Of a DNA stretch of 64,000 nucleotides, positions 10,127 through 22,391 are shown piece by piece. The stretch comes from Smittia aterrima (lineage: Eukaryota; Arthropoda; Insecta; Diptera; Chironomidae). Location: contig CP093831.1 in NCBI GenBank assembly GCA_033063855.1, forward strand, positions 18,724,001 through 18,788,000, in the 5' to 3' direction. Position 1 is the first letter of the stretch. Each line of letters opens with the position of its first letter. A program made the position numbers and the translations under genes. A model generated the notes under the pieces. The model was not told the origin of the DNA and did not search any database. It worked only from the letters and a program-made list of their open reading frames with translations.

Positions 10127-11623
10127 ATGTTGTCCTCGAAATTCTGCTTTTATTCTGGCTGCGTCAACGATCCATCAGTTTTTAGTTTTGAGAATGACGG
10201 AGACTGTATCAGCTATCAAGCTGCAAATATCATAAGAGAAACAACGACATTCCTGCTGCATTACAAAGGTTTGTTATTTTCTCAAAATAGATTTCATAAT
10301 GCATAATGTGATCATCGCTATTTAAGTAAAATCCTTTGACTCCATATAACTTTTACTTGAAATCTTTCAGCAATGAAGAAGAAGTTTATGGAATTGACAA
10401 AAGAGCTCAAAGAATGCACAAGGGAACTCAAAGACTGCACAAAAGAACGCGATCGTTTATCTCAGAAGTACAAAGAAGAGTAAGATTGCTGATAATTTTA
10501 TTTACCAATTCTTCATCGTTTCATCTTTTTTAGGAAAGCGAAAGTTGTAGAAATTACATTAAATTCAAGTTCTAGGAAATCCAAAACATCTCCAACATTC
10601 TCCGATAGTTCCAAGAGAAACAAATCGAAAATTCTCAAGATGAACGCAATTCTTAAGAATGATTCTTCCGATGAAATTGATCCGATGTTTAGAACGTCAA
10701 CAAAACCACGAAAAATAGGGAAAGAAAACTCACCAGATAAGGTAGAAAAGAAAGCCATATCAACAAAAACTTCAGTACAGCCAAAGTTAAACAGCTTCGT
10801 CATATTTACGAAAACTAAGAAACCTAATGAAACAAATGTTAAACCGAGTGAGCCATTCGATGATGACATGACTTACTGTGAAGAATTGGAAAAAGCTAAG
10901 ATTGCTCCAACAACAACGAATCAGCAAGATACCTGTAAAACTTTGAAGAGAAAAGTGCCTCCAAGAAGAAATTCTTACGAGCTTTTCAAATTTCGAGAAC
11001 CTTCTTCTCGATCTATGAGACCTCAATCACCAAGCCAGGAATTGAAAGATGAAGATGAGACTCCAGACTTTTCACAATTGAAGAAAATTAAACAAGAGCC
11101 TCAATCTCCAGAGCAGCGTAAAAAAATCACCGAAAATCCGGCAACGGATTTCTCTGTTGATCTCATTCAGTCAGACGACGATCTTAGCATAGGCGACAGC
11201 TTATTCATTGTAGAACCAGATGAGAAAGATAATGAACCAATTTCAATACAAAATTCATCATTTGAAACCGATCGGAAATCAATTGAGCAACTCAAGAATC
11301 CACCAATTTCTAATCCTTTTTTCGAAACTTCCAAATCGCCAGTTTTATTTGCGGAACCTACGCGAAAACGCCTTAATTTCTACGGTGATTGCTTCGATTG
11401 TAGAATGTTTTATGATAAAATTGCTGAAGTCAATGGACCAACTCAAGCCGATGAATACATTCGCAATTGTCAAACGAAGTGCAAAGGATATTGGGTGCGT
11501 AGAAATCGCGTAGAACCAGCTGCACCTCTTGCTCAATACAAATATCGTAATCCTGACGATACGCCTGAAGGCTACTGGGATCTTCGCTTCAGTCAAGACA
11601 ATGAGACGCCGGATAATCTCTGA
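10127..11623 (+). CDS. CtIP: CtIP/Sae2-like DNA end-resection factor
   Basis: Exons 10127-10268, 10371-10479 and 10534-11623 join in frame to give 446 aa. Residues about 49-80 (MKKKFMELTKELKECTRELK, continuing) form a short coiled coil, the region used for oligomerisation in this family. The middle is acidic/basic, Ser/Pro-rich and disordered. The C-terminus has the Sae2/CtIP signature: a CxxC pair (C370, C373 in GDCFDCRMFY), two more cysteines in CQTKCKGYW, then YRNPDDTPEGYWDLRF (TPEGYW at 427-432), matching the family's TPxxFW motif. CtIP activates the MRE11-RAD50-NBS1 nuclease to start resection at double-strand breaks in the nucleus. The conserved RHR is only partly kept (VRRNRVEP). It shares a 104-bp intergenic region with TDRD3. 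AATAAA at about 11659 is a candidate polyA signal. Confidence 0.8.
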
Positions 11624-11955
11624 AAGATGTTGGAAAAACATTGTTCTATCTTTTTGAAAAATAAATTCTATTATTATTTCCTTTTCTACATTATTTCATC
11701 AAACGCGTAAAAATAAAAATTTGTGATAAAAGTCTTTCGTCTTTTCACTCCCGAGACGAAATCGTGCTGACGACTTTCGTGTTCTAAAAAAATTATGCAA
11801 ATAAATAAATATTCTTACAAAACAAGCAACAACGATCAAATGTTCGTGGGTTGAAGCCGAATTCTTTTTGTTTTTGGCCACTTTGGATGTGTCACGTAGA
11901 AAGGAAAGGTAATTGCAATGATTCGCCAAAACCCAAAACACACGTTACAAGTAAA

Positions 11956-13357
11956 TTATTCAAGTTTCTTTTCGATATCGGATCGTTCTGGTTTTTCAAG
12001 AATTTCGATGTCATCTGCGGCGAACTCCGATTCAACATCGCTTTGCTTCAGAACCTGAGCAAGTTTTGCGTCTTCATTGACTTTCGATAATTTCGGCTCC
12101 GAAATCTCGTTGTCAGTATCTAAAAAGATTTAAATTCATTTCATTGAAGTGTCTCAAATTTTGTTTCTATTACAAACCTGAGCTGCTTTCAGACGATGTT
12201 GATGGTCGCATGATATTGACAGCAGGTGTCATTTCTGAAGGAAGACGAGGTGCTATCGGTCTTAACTTCTTTGCTGGATTAAAGAAGTTACAAAAAGCAC
12301 ATCTAAATGCAGCGTATTCATATTCTTCTTGAAGTGCTAAAATAACATAAATATATGAAGAAGAAAAAACAGTTGCTTGAGCCATTATTAAATATAAGAG
12401 AATCTCACCCATTCCGTTGTGCTTAAAGCATTGTTGACAGATCATGGCAAAACGATTAGCCGGACCATCGCCAATTAAGTAATCGACCATTTTATCAACA
12501 ACCGTCTTTTGAGTGTTGTCGATTACAGGATATGGCGTTCGTGCATTGCCTCGAGCAATAGCAGCTGCCGATGATAATGTGACTAAGGAACGATTTTGAT
12601 TCATTGGAGTTTGATGTGCATTCATTCTCTGTTGAAGAGTGCTGACGTTGCGAGTGACGTTTGCCAACTGACGAGCAGCCGGTGTTTTGAAGACAGGTCT
12701 TGGTGTCATATTTGTGCTCGTGCTAATCATTTTTTTATTATCTAATGACACGTTCGCCGAGACTGGAGATCGTGCTGGCGTGGTAAAAGATCGATCATTG
12801 CCTCCAAAACGCTGAAGAATCTCAACGGCGTCTTTGTAAGTTTCTTTGTTCTTCACTTGATCCAACAGGTCGCGTTTTTCACTACGCAGTTCAGCAAGTT
12901 GCTCCGAATTCTTATTAACCTTACGTTGAAAGTACCAACCGACTAGATTTTTAAGAAGAAAAATGCTACAAAAAAGAGATGTATATTAGTCTCAAGTGAA
13001 AGGTATGCGATTGAAAAATGAAACTTACAGAATTGGAAACGTTAAGATTGGTATGGAGTAAATTAGTCGCTTCTCCGTCGACTTCGGTAGAAAGGCGAAG
13101 TAAAATGTTACAAATGCGATGATCGAAGTTCCGATGCCATAAAGCAGTAAATTTCCAATGAATCTCTTTTGCTTCAACTGATATTGGCCAGAAAATTCTT
13201 CAATTTCTTTTATTTTGATTTCAATTTCCTCCAACTTTTGATACGTGGATTTCTCTCGCTTCTGTAAACATAAATTGATCACATTTAGTTCATTACCATG
13301 TACCATCATTAGATCACTCACATTTCGAAAGAAAACTCTTGATAATAACGACCCCAT
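11956..13357 (-). CDS. Lnpk: Lunapark, ER junction-stabilising protein
   Basis: Five exons on the minus strand: 13357-13322, 13261-13029, 12965-12409, 12336-12178 and 12119-11956, all in phase, 382 aa. The start MGSLLSR matches the lunapark N-terminus (a myristoylation-type Gly2). A coiled segment (YQKLEEIEIKIKEIEEF) is followed by two membrane segments (IGNLLLYGIGTSIIAFVTFY; LIYSIPILTFPILIF). A second helical region follows (ELRSEKRDLLDQVKNKETYK). The C-terminal zinc ribbon has C266-x2-C269 and C288-x2-C291 (CQQCFKHNGM, FRCAFCNFFNPAKKLRP), preceded by the family block YPVIDNTQKTVVDKMVDYLIGDGP. Lunapark sits at three-way junctions of the ER network and stabilises them against the activity of atlastin. 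The tail is acidic. The gene converges on the CtIP gene, with 332 bp between stops. Confidence 0.93.
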
Positions 13358-13822
13358 CACTTTAATTTTATGATTTCATATAAACTATTTTGATGATTCT
13401 TCAATTTCAATTTCTACTTTGGCCCAAACTAATTTTCGAAAATAGTTTTAAGATGTCGTTAACTTGAAACATTTTTCGAACGAATAACTGAAATTTTACC
13501 AAATGATGGAGTACTGAGTACTCATAGTAATGTCACTTCTACCACTTAAGTGTTTCAGCTTACTTCCTGACTTGTGCGGTATTACTGAAGGCCAAAGGCC
13601 GGAGACTTTGTGTGATCTAATTTAAATTCTTCCGTTAAAAAGTTTTTTTTAATAAAATGTCAGTTTTTTTTATTATTTCCTCTACATCTTAAAAGTGCAA
13701 TAAATACGAGGAAGGAATTTTCTTTTCGGATGGAAATGTATTTTTTATTGTCTAAAGGAAAACGCTAGGCAATTTGTTGGCAGTGAGTGTCGGAGTATTT
13801 GATCTATCGACCTATTAATGAC
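13358..13822. other. Spacer between lunapark and the cuticle gene
   Basis: Holds the lunapark 5' flank and the 3' UTR of the cuticle protein gene; TTTATT at about 13743-13748 is AATAAA on the minus strand. Nothing else was recognised. Confidence 0.4.
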
Positions 13823-14389
13823 TTAACATTCTGGATAATTTGGGCATTGAGCTGCTGAGACACCAGCTGGGTAAAGTCTTTCGGTATATCCAGGGAGAGG
13901 AGCAACTCTTGGGCCATGATGACCATGTCCTGCGTTTGTAGTTTCGCAATAAGGATAATTTGGGCAGGAGAGTGGGTTTACACCGGCGGGGTACTTATCA
14001 CCACCTGCTGATGGAGCAGCTGGAGCGTTCCATTGTTGAGCGGGAGCAGCATTCCATTGTGGTTCTGGCTGCCATTGCTGTTGATGAGCTGGTTGTTGTT
14101 GCCATTGGTTCCACTGTTGTTGAGGTGCTGGTGCCTGATAAGCTTGTGCGTTCCAGTGGTTTGCTGGAGCTTGATTGTGGAGGACAGCGTTATCACAGAT
14201 TGGGAAATTTGGACACTTGGCCGGATCAATTCCGGCAGGAAATTTAGCAGCTGACTGTGCTGATGCGCACGCCACAAAAAGAAATAAAGTCACCTGGTTC
14301 AACAGAAAGAAATTTTATTAGCAAATTGTCTCGAATATTCCATGATTGTAGGTAATCCTTGTGCTCGATGAACTTACCAATTTGAACAT
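13823..14389 (-). CDS. CPCFC-family cuticular protein
   Basis: Two exons: 14389-14378 (only four codons, MFKL) and 14293-13823, giving 160 aa. The signal peptide MFKLVTLFLFVACASAQ is split by the intron, a common arrangement in insect cuticle genes. The mature protein has three copies of the CPCFC motif C-x5-C in a repeated context: FPAGIDPAKCPNFPIC near the N-terminus, YPAGVNPLSCPNYPYC in the middle and YPAGVSAAQCPNYPEC at the very end. Between repeats 1 and 2 lies a low-complexity Q/W/A/P-rich linker (WNQWQQQPAHQQQWQPEPQW). CPCFC proteins are secreted by epidermis into chitinous cuticle; how they bind there is not settled. The family normally has two or three repeats, so three is complete. 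The gene has its own TATA box. Confidence 0.9.
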
Positions 14390-14497
14390 TTTTAGTAATT
14401 AAATTTGTTGGACTATTAAGTTTTAAAAGAGAAAAACTGTAAAACTTCCAAATGCAATGCAAAATGTTTGACTGGATTAAAGAAATCAAAGCGAGTG

Positions 14498-14506
14498 CTT
14501 TATATA
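14498..14506 (-). promoter_or_regulatory. TATA box of the CPCFC cuticle gene
   Basis: The minus strand reads TATATAAAG. An initiator-like CCAGTCAAAC lies about 28-32 bp downstream (around 14468-14476), then a leader of about 85 nt to the ATG at 14389. A strong TATA is usual for stage-specific cuticle genes. Confidence 0.7.
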
Positions 14507-14519
14507 GTTGGTCTCTCGA

Positions 14520-17062
14520 ACAAGCTCAGCTCTCCACACCCTCAATCTTGAAATATTCTCCTCTCTTCGCTAAGTTGATTCTGTGACTTGTTTCTGTTTC
14601 ACATTTTCCTTCTTTTTTTCGGGTGGCACAGCACACAACAGCAACAATTTCTTTATGCTATTATTCAACAATTAGGAATAGCAAGCTTTGAAACTTGAAA
14701 TGTATCTCGAGAGGCTCATGCTTGTATGTGCGCTTTTGAACAAAAACTCGATTTCTGCCCTTGAAACTGCTCCGGAAAAAATAAAATAGATCGAGAGCCA
14801 GCGCCTGATTCTCCTTCAATTTCCAGTAGAACACAAGATTGAGTTGTTGATAGAACGAAGTTTCAAAAGCTTTCATTGAAAACAAGAAAGTCTTTGAATT
14901 AAGGAATTCGCGAATGACATCACCGGCGATCGCGACACAAGAGAACAGAAATCAATTGTTGTCGGGATGATGGAGACAATTTTCCTGCGCATGGGAAAAT
15001 TTCGTCATGACTTTAATGCAGAAATATTGTAAAATGTCAATTGATTTATTTCGCGCGACATTAAAGGAAAAAAAGGCGAATTATTTCTATTAGATTACGA
15101 TTTTTGAATTGCACTCGGGGGCGTACGAGAGACACAACAAGCAACATAATCAATGTAAAGTTCATTAACACTCATACCGCATTGCGGATTATGATTTATT
15201 CGAATCATTCACATAATTATAGTCTATAATTTATAGACTAAACCAGTCTTTCTTTCCCTCTCACTTACTTGTCCTAGACCTTTGCAATAAAATTGGTGAC
15301 AAAAATGTTGTTCTCTGTTCAATTGACTTCTAATTAATTATCGCCACTGTGATTTGTAACTTCACTTTCAATCGCAAATCAATATCGATTAATTGTCTTT
15401 CATTATTCACACGTTTTGGAGGCCTCCAACTCATACGAGCTAAGCCAGTCATGATTTGCGAGAGTACTTAGGACAATTTAAGAGTACATATTTAGGAGTT
15501 TCAACTTATTCACGATTAAATTTGCAATAGCGATTACAATGTAAACTGCAATGAACAAAATATTAAATTGCAACACGTTGACCATTTGATCAAATTTCTT
15601 GACCTTTACCAACAACACTAATTACACAACAAGAAATTGTTAGCCTAGGCGTCAGCTTAATGCTTTTAATTGACTTCTGTTTATATTCAACGATTTCCCT
15701 GACAAACGCCGAGTGAAGAGGTCAAAGTAAATCGGTCTCTTATCGAAAGAGATGAGTAAAACTGTGTCACTCAATCAGTAAACGAAGCCATCCGAGCCGT
15801 CCATGTTTTTCTTGTGAAAATTAGTTTTACATTTTTTCACTCTTAAGTTTTGTTGAATGGTTCACGGTTTCCATGTGCCAATTCTATTTTTGCACTTTTG
15901 CACCCAAGAAATTGTTTCAAGTTCGACGAGAATGCCGTGTCGAGAAGAGGGAGATAGCAAAACAATTGCTATGGATAAAGTAAAAATATGCACATGGAAG
16001 TCAAAACACTGTACACATATCAATTCTCGAATTAATCTTTCCATCTCTGTCTGGGCTGCAGTGTCTTAGACGCGTTGCATTTGATACGATTTACTAAATA
16101 AGGCAATAGTTAAATGTTCGGCTGATAATATTTTATGATCGAACATTAAGCAGATTTTTTTTTCATGTGGAAATCCATTACTCAGTATTTTATTGTTGTC
16201 GACTACACTAAAATATATGCTAATGTGATTTCAATTCGACTAGCGCAACACGCAATCGAAGGAGAAACACAAGAATTAACAAGCATACCGCGAGATTTAC
16301 ACAGCTCTCCATTGAAACGAGGAAGTTGCTCATGAATTGGGATTAATAAACGTTTTTCTTATTTGTCTCATGGCAGGTGCAGTGCAATCGATAAACGGTC
16401 GACAAAAAAATCTGTCTCAACATTCCAGTTTCTACAGCGCGATCGATGCTGACAGTTCAATCAAGCGGAGAAATTCGTAAAATGCGAGAGCTTTAAACCG
16501 AAATTTTGAATTGTAACGCTCATTCATAGAACATTCAAGTTCATTGAAATTAATCATGTGCGATTTTCCGTATTGCCTTATATGCCTCCGGTGTTCATTG
16601 TTGTGTCTCTCTTAAGCTTGTAATTTATGACTTTATTTATTTCAATCTTGACGTTTAGATCTTTTGGTTTTCGGGAGCATGCTGAAAATAAGAACTGATA
16701 ATCATGGATAAAAATGTAAAACTAAACAAAAATATCTTGGATCTTTAAAAGAAAGAGAGAGAAAAAAATTGTCAATCAAATGAACCCTAATTTATTGGCC
16801 ATCTTTTAAAAAAGTTTCAACCAATTTCCACAGAAAGTGGTTCTTCTACTCCAAATCTCCTGACTTGTTTTCTTGTTTTTCACACTCGAATGTCTGATCT
16901 CAATGTCATAAAAGATCCCAGTAATTTCATCGTTTGACAAAACAAATATTTTCGAAGAACCGAAGTTGATAAGGCTTCGCATTGAACGAAGATGACATGG
17001 ATGAGGCAAAACGAGTATAAATTCTACGGAGTTAGACGCATTATCATCAGTAAATATCAGAG
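14520..17062. other. Long intergenic region
   Basis: No gene is supported. Short ORFs (14661-14885, 15857-16069, 16806-17168) have no domain and several overlap on opposite strands. A 21-bp palindrome, TAGTCTATAA-T-TTATAGACTA, lies at 15220-15240. The region presumably holds control elements for the cuticle and urate oxidase genes, but none could be identified by eye. Confidence 0.45.
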
Positions 17063-18109
17063 ATGCATGAGCTAGTGAAAGGAACGAATCCAAAGTATGT
17101 ACTCGGCGATCGATCGTATGGAAAAAGCGACGTAAGAATTTTACATGTTGTAAAAGATGGTGAGTCATTTCAACCGGTCACAACTGCTTTCATTCACAAT
17201 TATCTTCTTCTCGTTCAGGGTTAATTCATAGCGTCAAAGAACTAGAAGTTTCAACAAGATTGACATTATCAACAGAGAAGGATTATTTACTCGGTGACAA
17301 TTCTGATATCATCGCAACAGATTCTCAAAAAAATACGGTTTATGTGCTTGCTAAGAAATTTGGAATTAAATCTCCGGAGGACTTCGCAATTCTATTGTGC
17401 AATCATTTCTTGTCAAAGTACAGTCATGTGATGAACGTTGTAATTAGTGTCGAGGAAACGTTATGGAATCGAATCTCGTATGGCGAAGGCAGCACTCAAA
17501 TGTTTCATAATCACGCCTTCGTTCACACTCCAATCTGCACACGCGGAACAACAGTTACTTGGAAGCGCAATGGTGAGATATTTTAAAATAATCAAAAATA
17601 CATCAACATAACTTTTGGATTCTCTAGAGTATTATCCAACTGTCATTAGTAACATCAAGGGACTTCATGTTTTAAAAACAACCCAAAGTTCTTTCATCAA
17701 TTTTGTCGATGACGAATATCGTACACTTCCCGATCAAAACGATAGAATCTTCAGTACGATCGTTGATTGCTCTTGGGAGTATCGCAAAATCCCAGAAGTC
17801 GACTATGACAAGTCATGGGATTTTGTTAAACTTTGCATCTTACGAAACTTTGCCGGTGATTTAGATTGCGGAACGCCTTCGCCAAGCGTTCAAAACACTT
17901 TATACACAAGTGAGAAAGAAGCTCTTGAAATGGTTCCAGCAATTAATTGGATCGAAATGACGATGCCTAACAAGCATTATGTCAATTTTGACTTCTCAAA
18001 GCTTAAAGGTATGGAAGGCTCAAGTGACGATGACACGGTTTTCCTGCCTCTCGACAAGCCTTCTGGAGTAATTTATGGGAAGCTGAACCGAAAACCGAGC
18101 AAACTTTAA
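17063..18109 (+). CDS. Uro: Urate oxidase (uricase), peroxisomal
   Basis: Three exons, 17063-17159, 17219-17572 and 17628-18109, in phase, 310 aa. The start at 17063 (MHELVKGTNPKYVLGD) follows an in-frame TAA. It oxidises urate to 5-hydroxyisourate with O2, the first step of urate breakdown. Conserved blocks are YGKSDVRILHV, DYLLGDNSDIIATDSQKNTV, VLAKKFGIKSPEDFA, HNHAFVHT, LHVLKTTQSSF, DEYRTLPDQNDRIFST, FAGDLDCGTPSPSVQNTLY and MPNKHYVNFD. The lysine of YGKSDV, the threonine of IATD and the histidine of HNHAF are where the family's catalytic residues lie. The protein ends in SKL, a perfect PTS1 peroxisome signal. Length matches the family (about 300-350). An AATAAA follows at about 18164. The expected expression site in insects is Malpighian tubule or fat body (family knowledge). 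Confidence 0.95.
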
Positions 18110-19389
18110 AGCCTTGCACTAGAAAATAATGCATTTTTATTTAAATATTTAGCTCATTACTCGTAAATAAATATTACGTCAAGTTGATTTAATTAAATCG
18201 AGGAAATCGCAGTTAATCAGGTCAAACTTACATAGAGCGCAAATCTTATAAAGAAGAATAAATTCTTATCAAATATATAATAGCGTACTATTAATTTAGT
18301 GCGGAATTGAACTTTGATACATGAAGAATCAAGAAATTGATATATTTAATGCAATTATGTCTAATATAAAGTTATTGTTCTTTCCTTTTTTCGATAACTA
18401 TCGCCTCGTATGGCTCTCGCGCAAAATATTGAAAACGTCGTTGGCGAATAAATTACTTAAAAAACTAATTCTGTTGTCTACAACGCGTCTGCAAAAATAA
18501 AATATCACATCTATCTTCGTTTCTCTTCGGCCATGAAACCTACTTTTCAATGACACATCAAGCAGTATACGTTTCAATCTTTTATAAACAAATGTAATCT
18601 TCATTTAATCCAAGTTAATGTTAGATAGTAGCGCAGTTAGCATTAGGGGGAAACCGAAATTCTAATCATAATAATTATTTTGAACATTTCCTTCGCAAGG
18701 GAAAAGGGAGAAGAATAAAATTTTCAGAAGCTTTGTGCTTTCATTTTTATTCCTAAATGACATTATTTACAGGTTCATTATCAAACGAGCTTAATCTTTT
18801 TTGCCGAAATTCTCTCAGAATTATCAAACTGCTTGATGTACATTGCTGGGACAGACCCTCGATGACTGGTGTGTGATTATTTCCATCATTCCTATGCTAA
18901 CGACAGCTATGGTAGAGTGCCGACACTTTGCATATTTTCTACTCATGCGAGAACTCTGAAAATCATAAAGGAATCGATTGACTTCTATCGAAGCAACCTA
19001 AATTTCATTGCGAGCACTTAATGTCATAATGAAAACGTCGTCGGAATGAATGTCATTACGACTAAAATATTTTTCATCAACAAACTCTGCGACAAAGAAA
19101 AGCAATGCTGCTCAAGTCCTGAAGATCAATGGTTCGAAATATATTTTCGTTGAGAAATTAAAGTTAATGGTGACGCTAAATTTGATTTAAATTTCCAACA
19201 AATGATCCCCAAAAGTTGGATTTTTAAGGAAAATTTCTCATATTTTTTCACTTTGACGTCAATTTCTCTACTTTTTATTTTTCTTAAATTATTTGATAAA
19301 AATTTTTTGTTGAAGTTGTAGAACACATTATTACGCTTAATTTTATGTTTAAGGTTAGGTGGTATGGATGGTAAGAGTAAAAACTGCCC
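18110..19389. other. Intergenic, nothing recognised beyond the uricase 3' UTR
   Basis: AT-rich with short unconvincing ORFs (18398-18604, 19126-19326). No repeat family, tRNA or conserved protein was recognised. Confidence 0.4.
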
Positions 19390-19760
19390 TTAGAAATGCA
19401 ACCACTTAATCAAAAATGAACAAAAAAATGTTTTAAGTAGTTTTATCACACAAAGTAGATGTGATTGGTGATAAAGTTTGGTTATATAAATAGCTATAAA
19501 TCTGAATTGAAAAGAGTTAGAGAGCTGGTCTTTTGTGACCTGGCTTGTATCAGTCATAGGAAGCTTGAAGAAAATAAGCACCACAGCCTATTATTGCCTC
19601 CCCTTCTGGTACCTCCCATACACCCCAAAAACTAAAATAGCGAAAAATGAAAAGTGAAATGGACCGGAGTTTGACCGGCGTATAGGTGTCGTAGCGACCG
19701 TCGCGGGTTGCGTGGTTGTGTCTTAGGCCGGAGACTACCACCGTGCTCTCTAGTTTTCTA
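19390..19760 (-). repeat. Possible tRNA-derived SINE
   Basis: A GC-rich patch in AT-rich surroundings. On the minus strand it starts near GCACGGTGGTAGTCTCCGG, which resembles a Pol III A box (about 19728-19740). About 55 bp on comes GGTCAAACTCC (19666-19676), close to the B-box consensus GGTTCRANTCC. An AT-rich tail follows. The order and spacing of the boxes fit a tRNA-like SINE head, but the body shows no clear tRNA fold and the 3' limit is a guess. Confidence 0.35.
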
Positions 19761-20164
19761 ATTAGAATTTTCCAAATGAAGTTTTAATCTCAGTGGAAAA
19801 ATTCTTTCATTTCACATCTTCATTTCTTTTTCACTTTCAAAATTGATTTGGCTTGCAATCGACTTGAGACAAAAACCGCAATGATGATTGATTTCTTGCA
19901 GTTTTATTCCGGGCTTCACCATTCAGAACTTTTTCAGTCGAGAGGGGCTTCACAAATATTGAGCTTTAAACCGAATTATCAGCGAACTTCTAGATGGACT
20001 TTTTTCTTTTTCTCAATTGAACTCCATGCTTTTTGTGATCCTGGGAGTCTTAGTAGGTCGTAAACTTACAGCTATTTTTGCCAATTGTCTTCGTCTTTCC
20101 AATCCAAAGCTTACTTTTTCTCATAAATGAAAAAGAGCCTATATTCTTGACTTTAACCGAAAGG

Positions 20165-21859
20165 GTACAGGGGTTGTTTATTTAAAAATTTATGGCAATG
20201 AAAATTTATGGCCATTGACCTAAAAAGATCAAAAATATTCAATTTTGTAGAAGAAATGGAAAGTAAAATTTACCTATGACTCGTGGGAATCGCGTCACAA
20301 GCTGAACTATTGATAATCGAGACGTTTACACCAGAAAAAAAATTATAAATCCAAAGTATGCAGCGAGAAGTATTCTAGAATTTTCAATGTGAACTAGAGC
20401 AAAGTCCGCTGTACAAGAAACTAGCAAAGTGACATTTAAAACATATTTTCTTTTCACGAATTTTGCGACAATCGCGATAATTACGAACGCGAGAGTGTAA
20501 AAAGTTCCGAGGACCGCAGTATCGATGAAAACATTTTCTTCGATCACATCACTGCAAATCTGAAATACATTTCTAAGCAATAGGGAGCAGTATGTTTGAG
20601 ATACGAACCTCTTGATAAGTTGAATTAGTCTCCATTTTCGTGTGGCTTTGTGAATTTGAAAGTTTGTTGAGCACATCGGGAATGAATACTCCTAAGCCAT
20701 TTGATCTAAAATAAAATGAAAATTATTGCAAGCTTAGATGATAGTCATTGTTATTTACATTGCAAAAGTTCCAAAATGCAACAGCGAGCAAATAGCAACG
20801 TAGATTAGATAAGGAGGCCTCACTAGAGGCAGTGTTTGGTTAATGATTGATTTAAAAATCATGAATCTGCCGGAGAACAATTATTTGATCATACACTCGT
20901 CATTCAGATAAAAATTCACTCACGTGTCTTTGTTTGTATTTGCATTTGGAATGTTTTGCTTTTCTGATTGCAGTTTTGTTATCGCGATGTTCTTCTGATT
21001 TCTTCCGTTTGTTTGGCTAATCCATTATAAAACGTCAACAGCTTTGTTATGTTCGTTTTTAGATAACAATATCTCGGGCTTTCACGAAAGCTCTTCAGCC
21101 ATATAGTCGCGACTATGCCTGGAAAAGTGTACACAAGCATCAGAAGTCGCCAAGGTCTGAAGAAATAACCTGAATAAAGCTCAAACTTCATTAAATAACT
21201 GATGAAATAATGGAAAAAGTCTGCATAATCACTTGGAATGAAAATGTTTGCTAAGCCGATAGCAACTGTGATCCATGAAATTATTGCTGATCGATTTTGG
21301 TCCGTGTTGAACTCTCCAATATAAGCAAAAATTTTCGTTGAATATCCTGACACACTAATTTGAAATTTTTATTAGTTTCTTACGGTTTAAATTTTTTGAT
21401 TGCTCACAAAACTCCGACCATGAATCGACAAAATACGAAAAGGGCAAAACTTCTCATGATGAAGAAATTATTGCGAAGATTGACGAAAAGGTCAAAGAAT
21501 TCAAAATGACAAATCTTCGTCCTTTCGTATCTCCGAAAATAACTCGAAATAGTAACATCGAGAAAAGTCATTTAGAGCCAGTCATTCAAATCCTTTATAG
21601 CTGGAAATAGTAAACGTGAAAATTTAAATTAATTGTTTTGCTGTCGATATTGACTCAATTTTCCGTAAAAACTCAAAGCAGGTTGGTCGAATTTCGTAGA
21701 TCTAAGTGTGTATTTTCAAACTGGTTCGTTACCTGGTCGACAGATGAAGATCGCATTGTGATGCTGGTAGGAAGAACGAAGCTTCTAATGTGTCATTGAG
21801 AGCAGTTAAAAGAATTAAAGCTCCACTAACAAGCAACTGAACTTGCACAGTTCCGAATC
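20165..21859 (-). pseudogene. Decayed SV2-like MFS transporter
   Basis: Minus-strand exon remnants in correct order: 21859-21733 (GFGTVQVQLLVSGALILL, FFLPASQCDLHLS), 21600-21408 (FRVIFGDTKGRRFVIL, then FVFCRFMVGV), 21354-20924 (YIGEFNTDQNRSAIISW, FRPWRLLML, FRESPRY), 20866-20759 (NQTLPLVRPPYLIYVAICS), 20705-20609 (NGLGVFIPDVLNKLS), 20559-20274 (VLGTFYTLAFVIIAIVAK, CDAIPTSHR) and 20219 onward (SMAINF). These match the synaptic-vesicle-2/SLC22-type major facilitator fold, including the GD..GRR loop and the acidic-PT-R region. Splice sites mostly survive, but there are TGA codons upstream of the GDTKGRR block and apparent frameshifts near 21466, 21000 and 20335. The last membrane segments are missing. 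It was once a twelve-helix transporter and is very probably non-functional; sequencing error at homopolymers could explain only some of the breaks. Confidence 0.65.
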
Positions 21860-22391
21860 CTGTAAAAACTTTCTAATTAAAAACAAACCAAAAATAACAT
21901 TTTTCTTTCATATTCTTCGTAAAATCGTCTCAACCGATGCTGTTTCCATCGCTGCACGATTTTGTCTAATGTGAATTACAATCCGTGATCATTTTATCCC
22001 AATCTTTCACAGGGTAATCTCGATTATGACAGTGACGAAAAGATGTTGTCGAGCCCACATATTTGAAAGGTGATTACAAAGTTTCATTTTATTTACTTCA
22101 AATAAGACAAAGCTTTTTTCTACGAAAGATTCCAATAAAATTAAAGTTTACAGTATTATGCGTTAGAGGCATACAAAACACATTTCATCAAATATACAAC
22201 ATCTTTTGAATGGTTTTGTGATTTAACGAAAAATTTAACGGAAAAATTCAAACTCAAGAGCCATATATAATGTAAGTTTTTAATCACATGACCGGGCTAC
22301 GTCATTTTCTGGGGTGTATTTTCTTTGATCTTGCAAAAACTACATTTTAGAGCTCTAAGTGGAAAAGGACCATCAAAAATAAAGCCAAAAG
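21860..22391. other. Spacer between transporter pseudogene and V-ATPase gene
   Basis: Contains the lost 5' part of the pseudogene, if any (an ATG-led fragment near 21957 is not convincing), and the promoter side of the V-ATPase subunit gene. No clear TATA box. Confidence 0.4.

Noticed and set aside
13960..14254. Plus-strand and shifted minus-strand ORFs over the cuticle gene
   Set aside because: Shadows of the Q/W/A/P-rich CPCFC coding sequence, whose C-x5-C repeats fix the true frame.
15857..16069. Opposite overlapping ORFs of 70 and 60 aa
   Set aside because: No domain, no promoter or splice evidence; mutual shadows in intergenic DNA.
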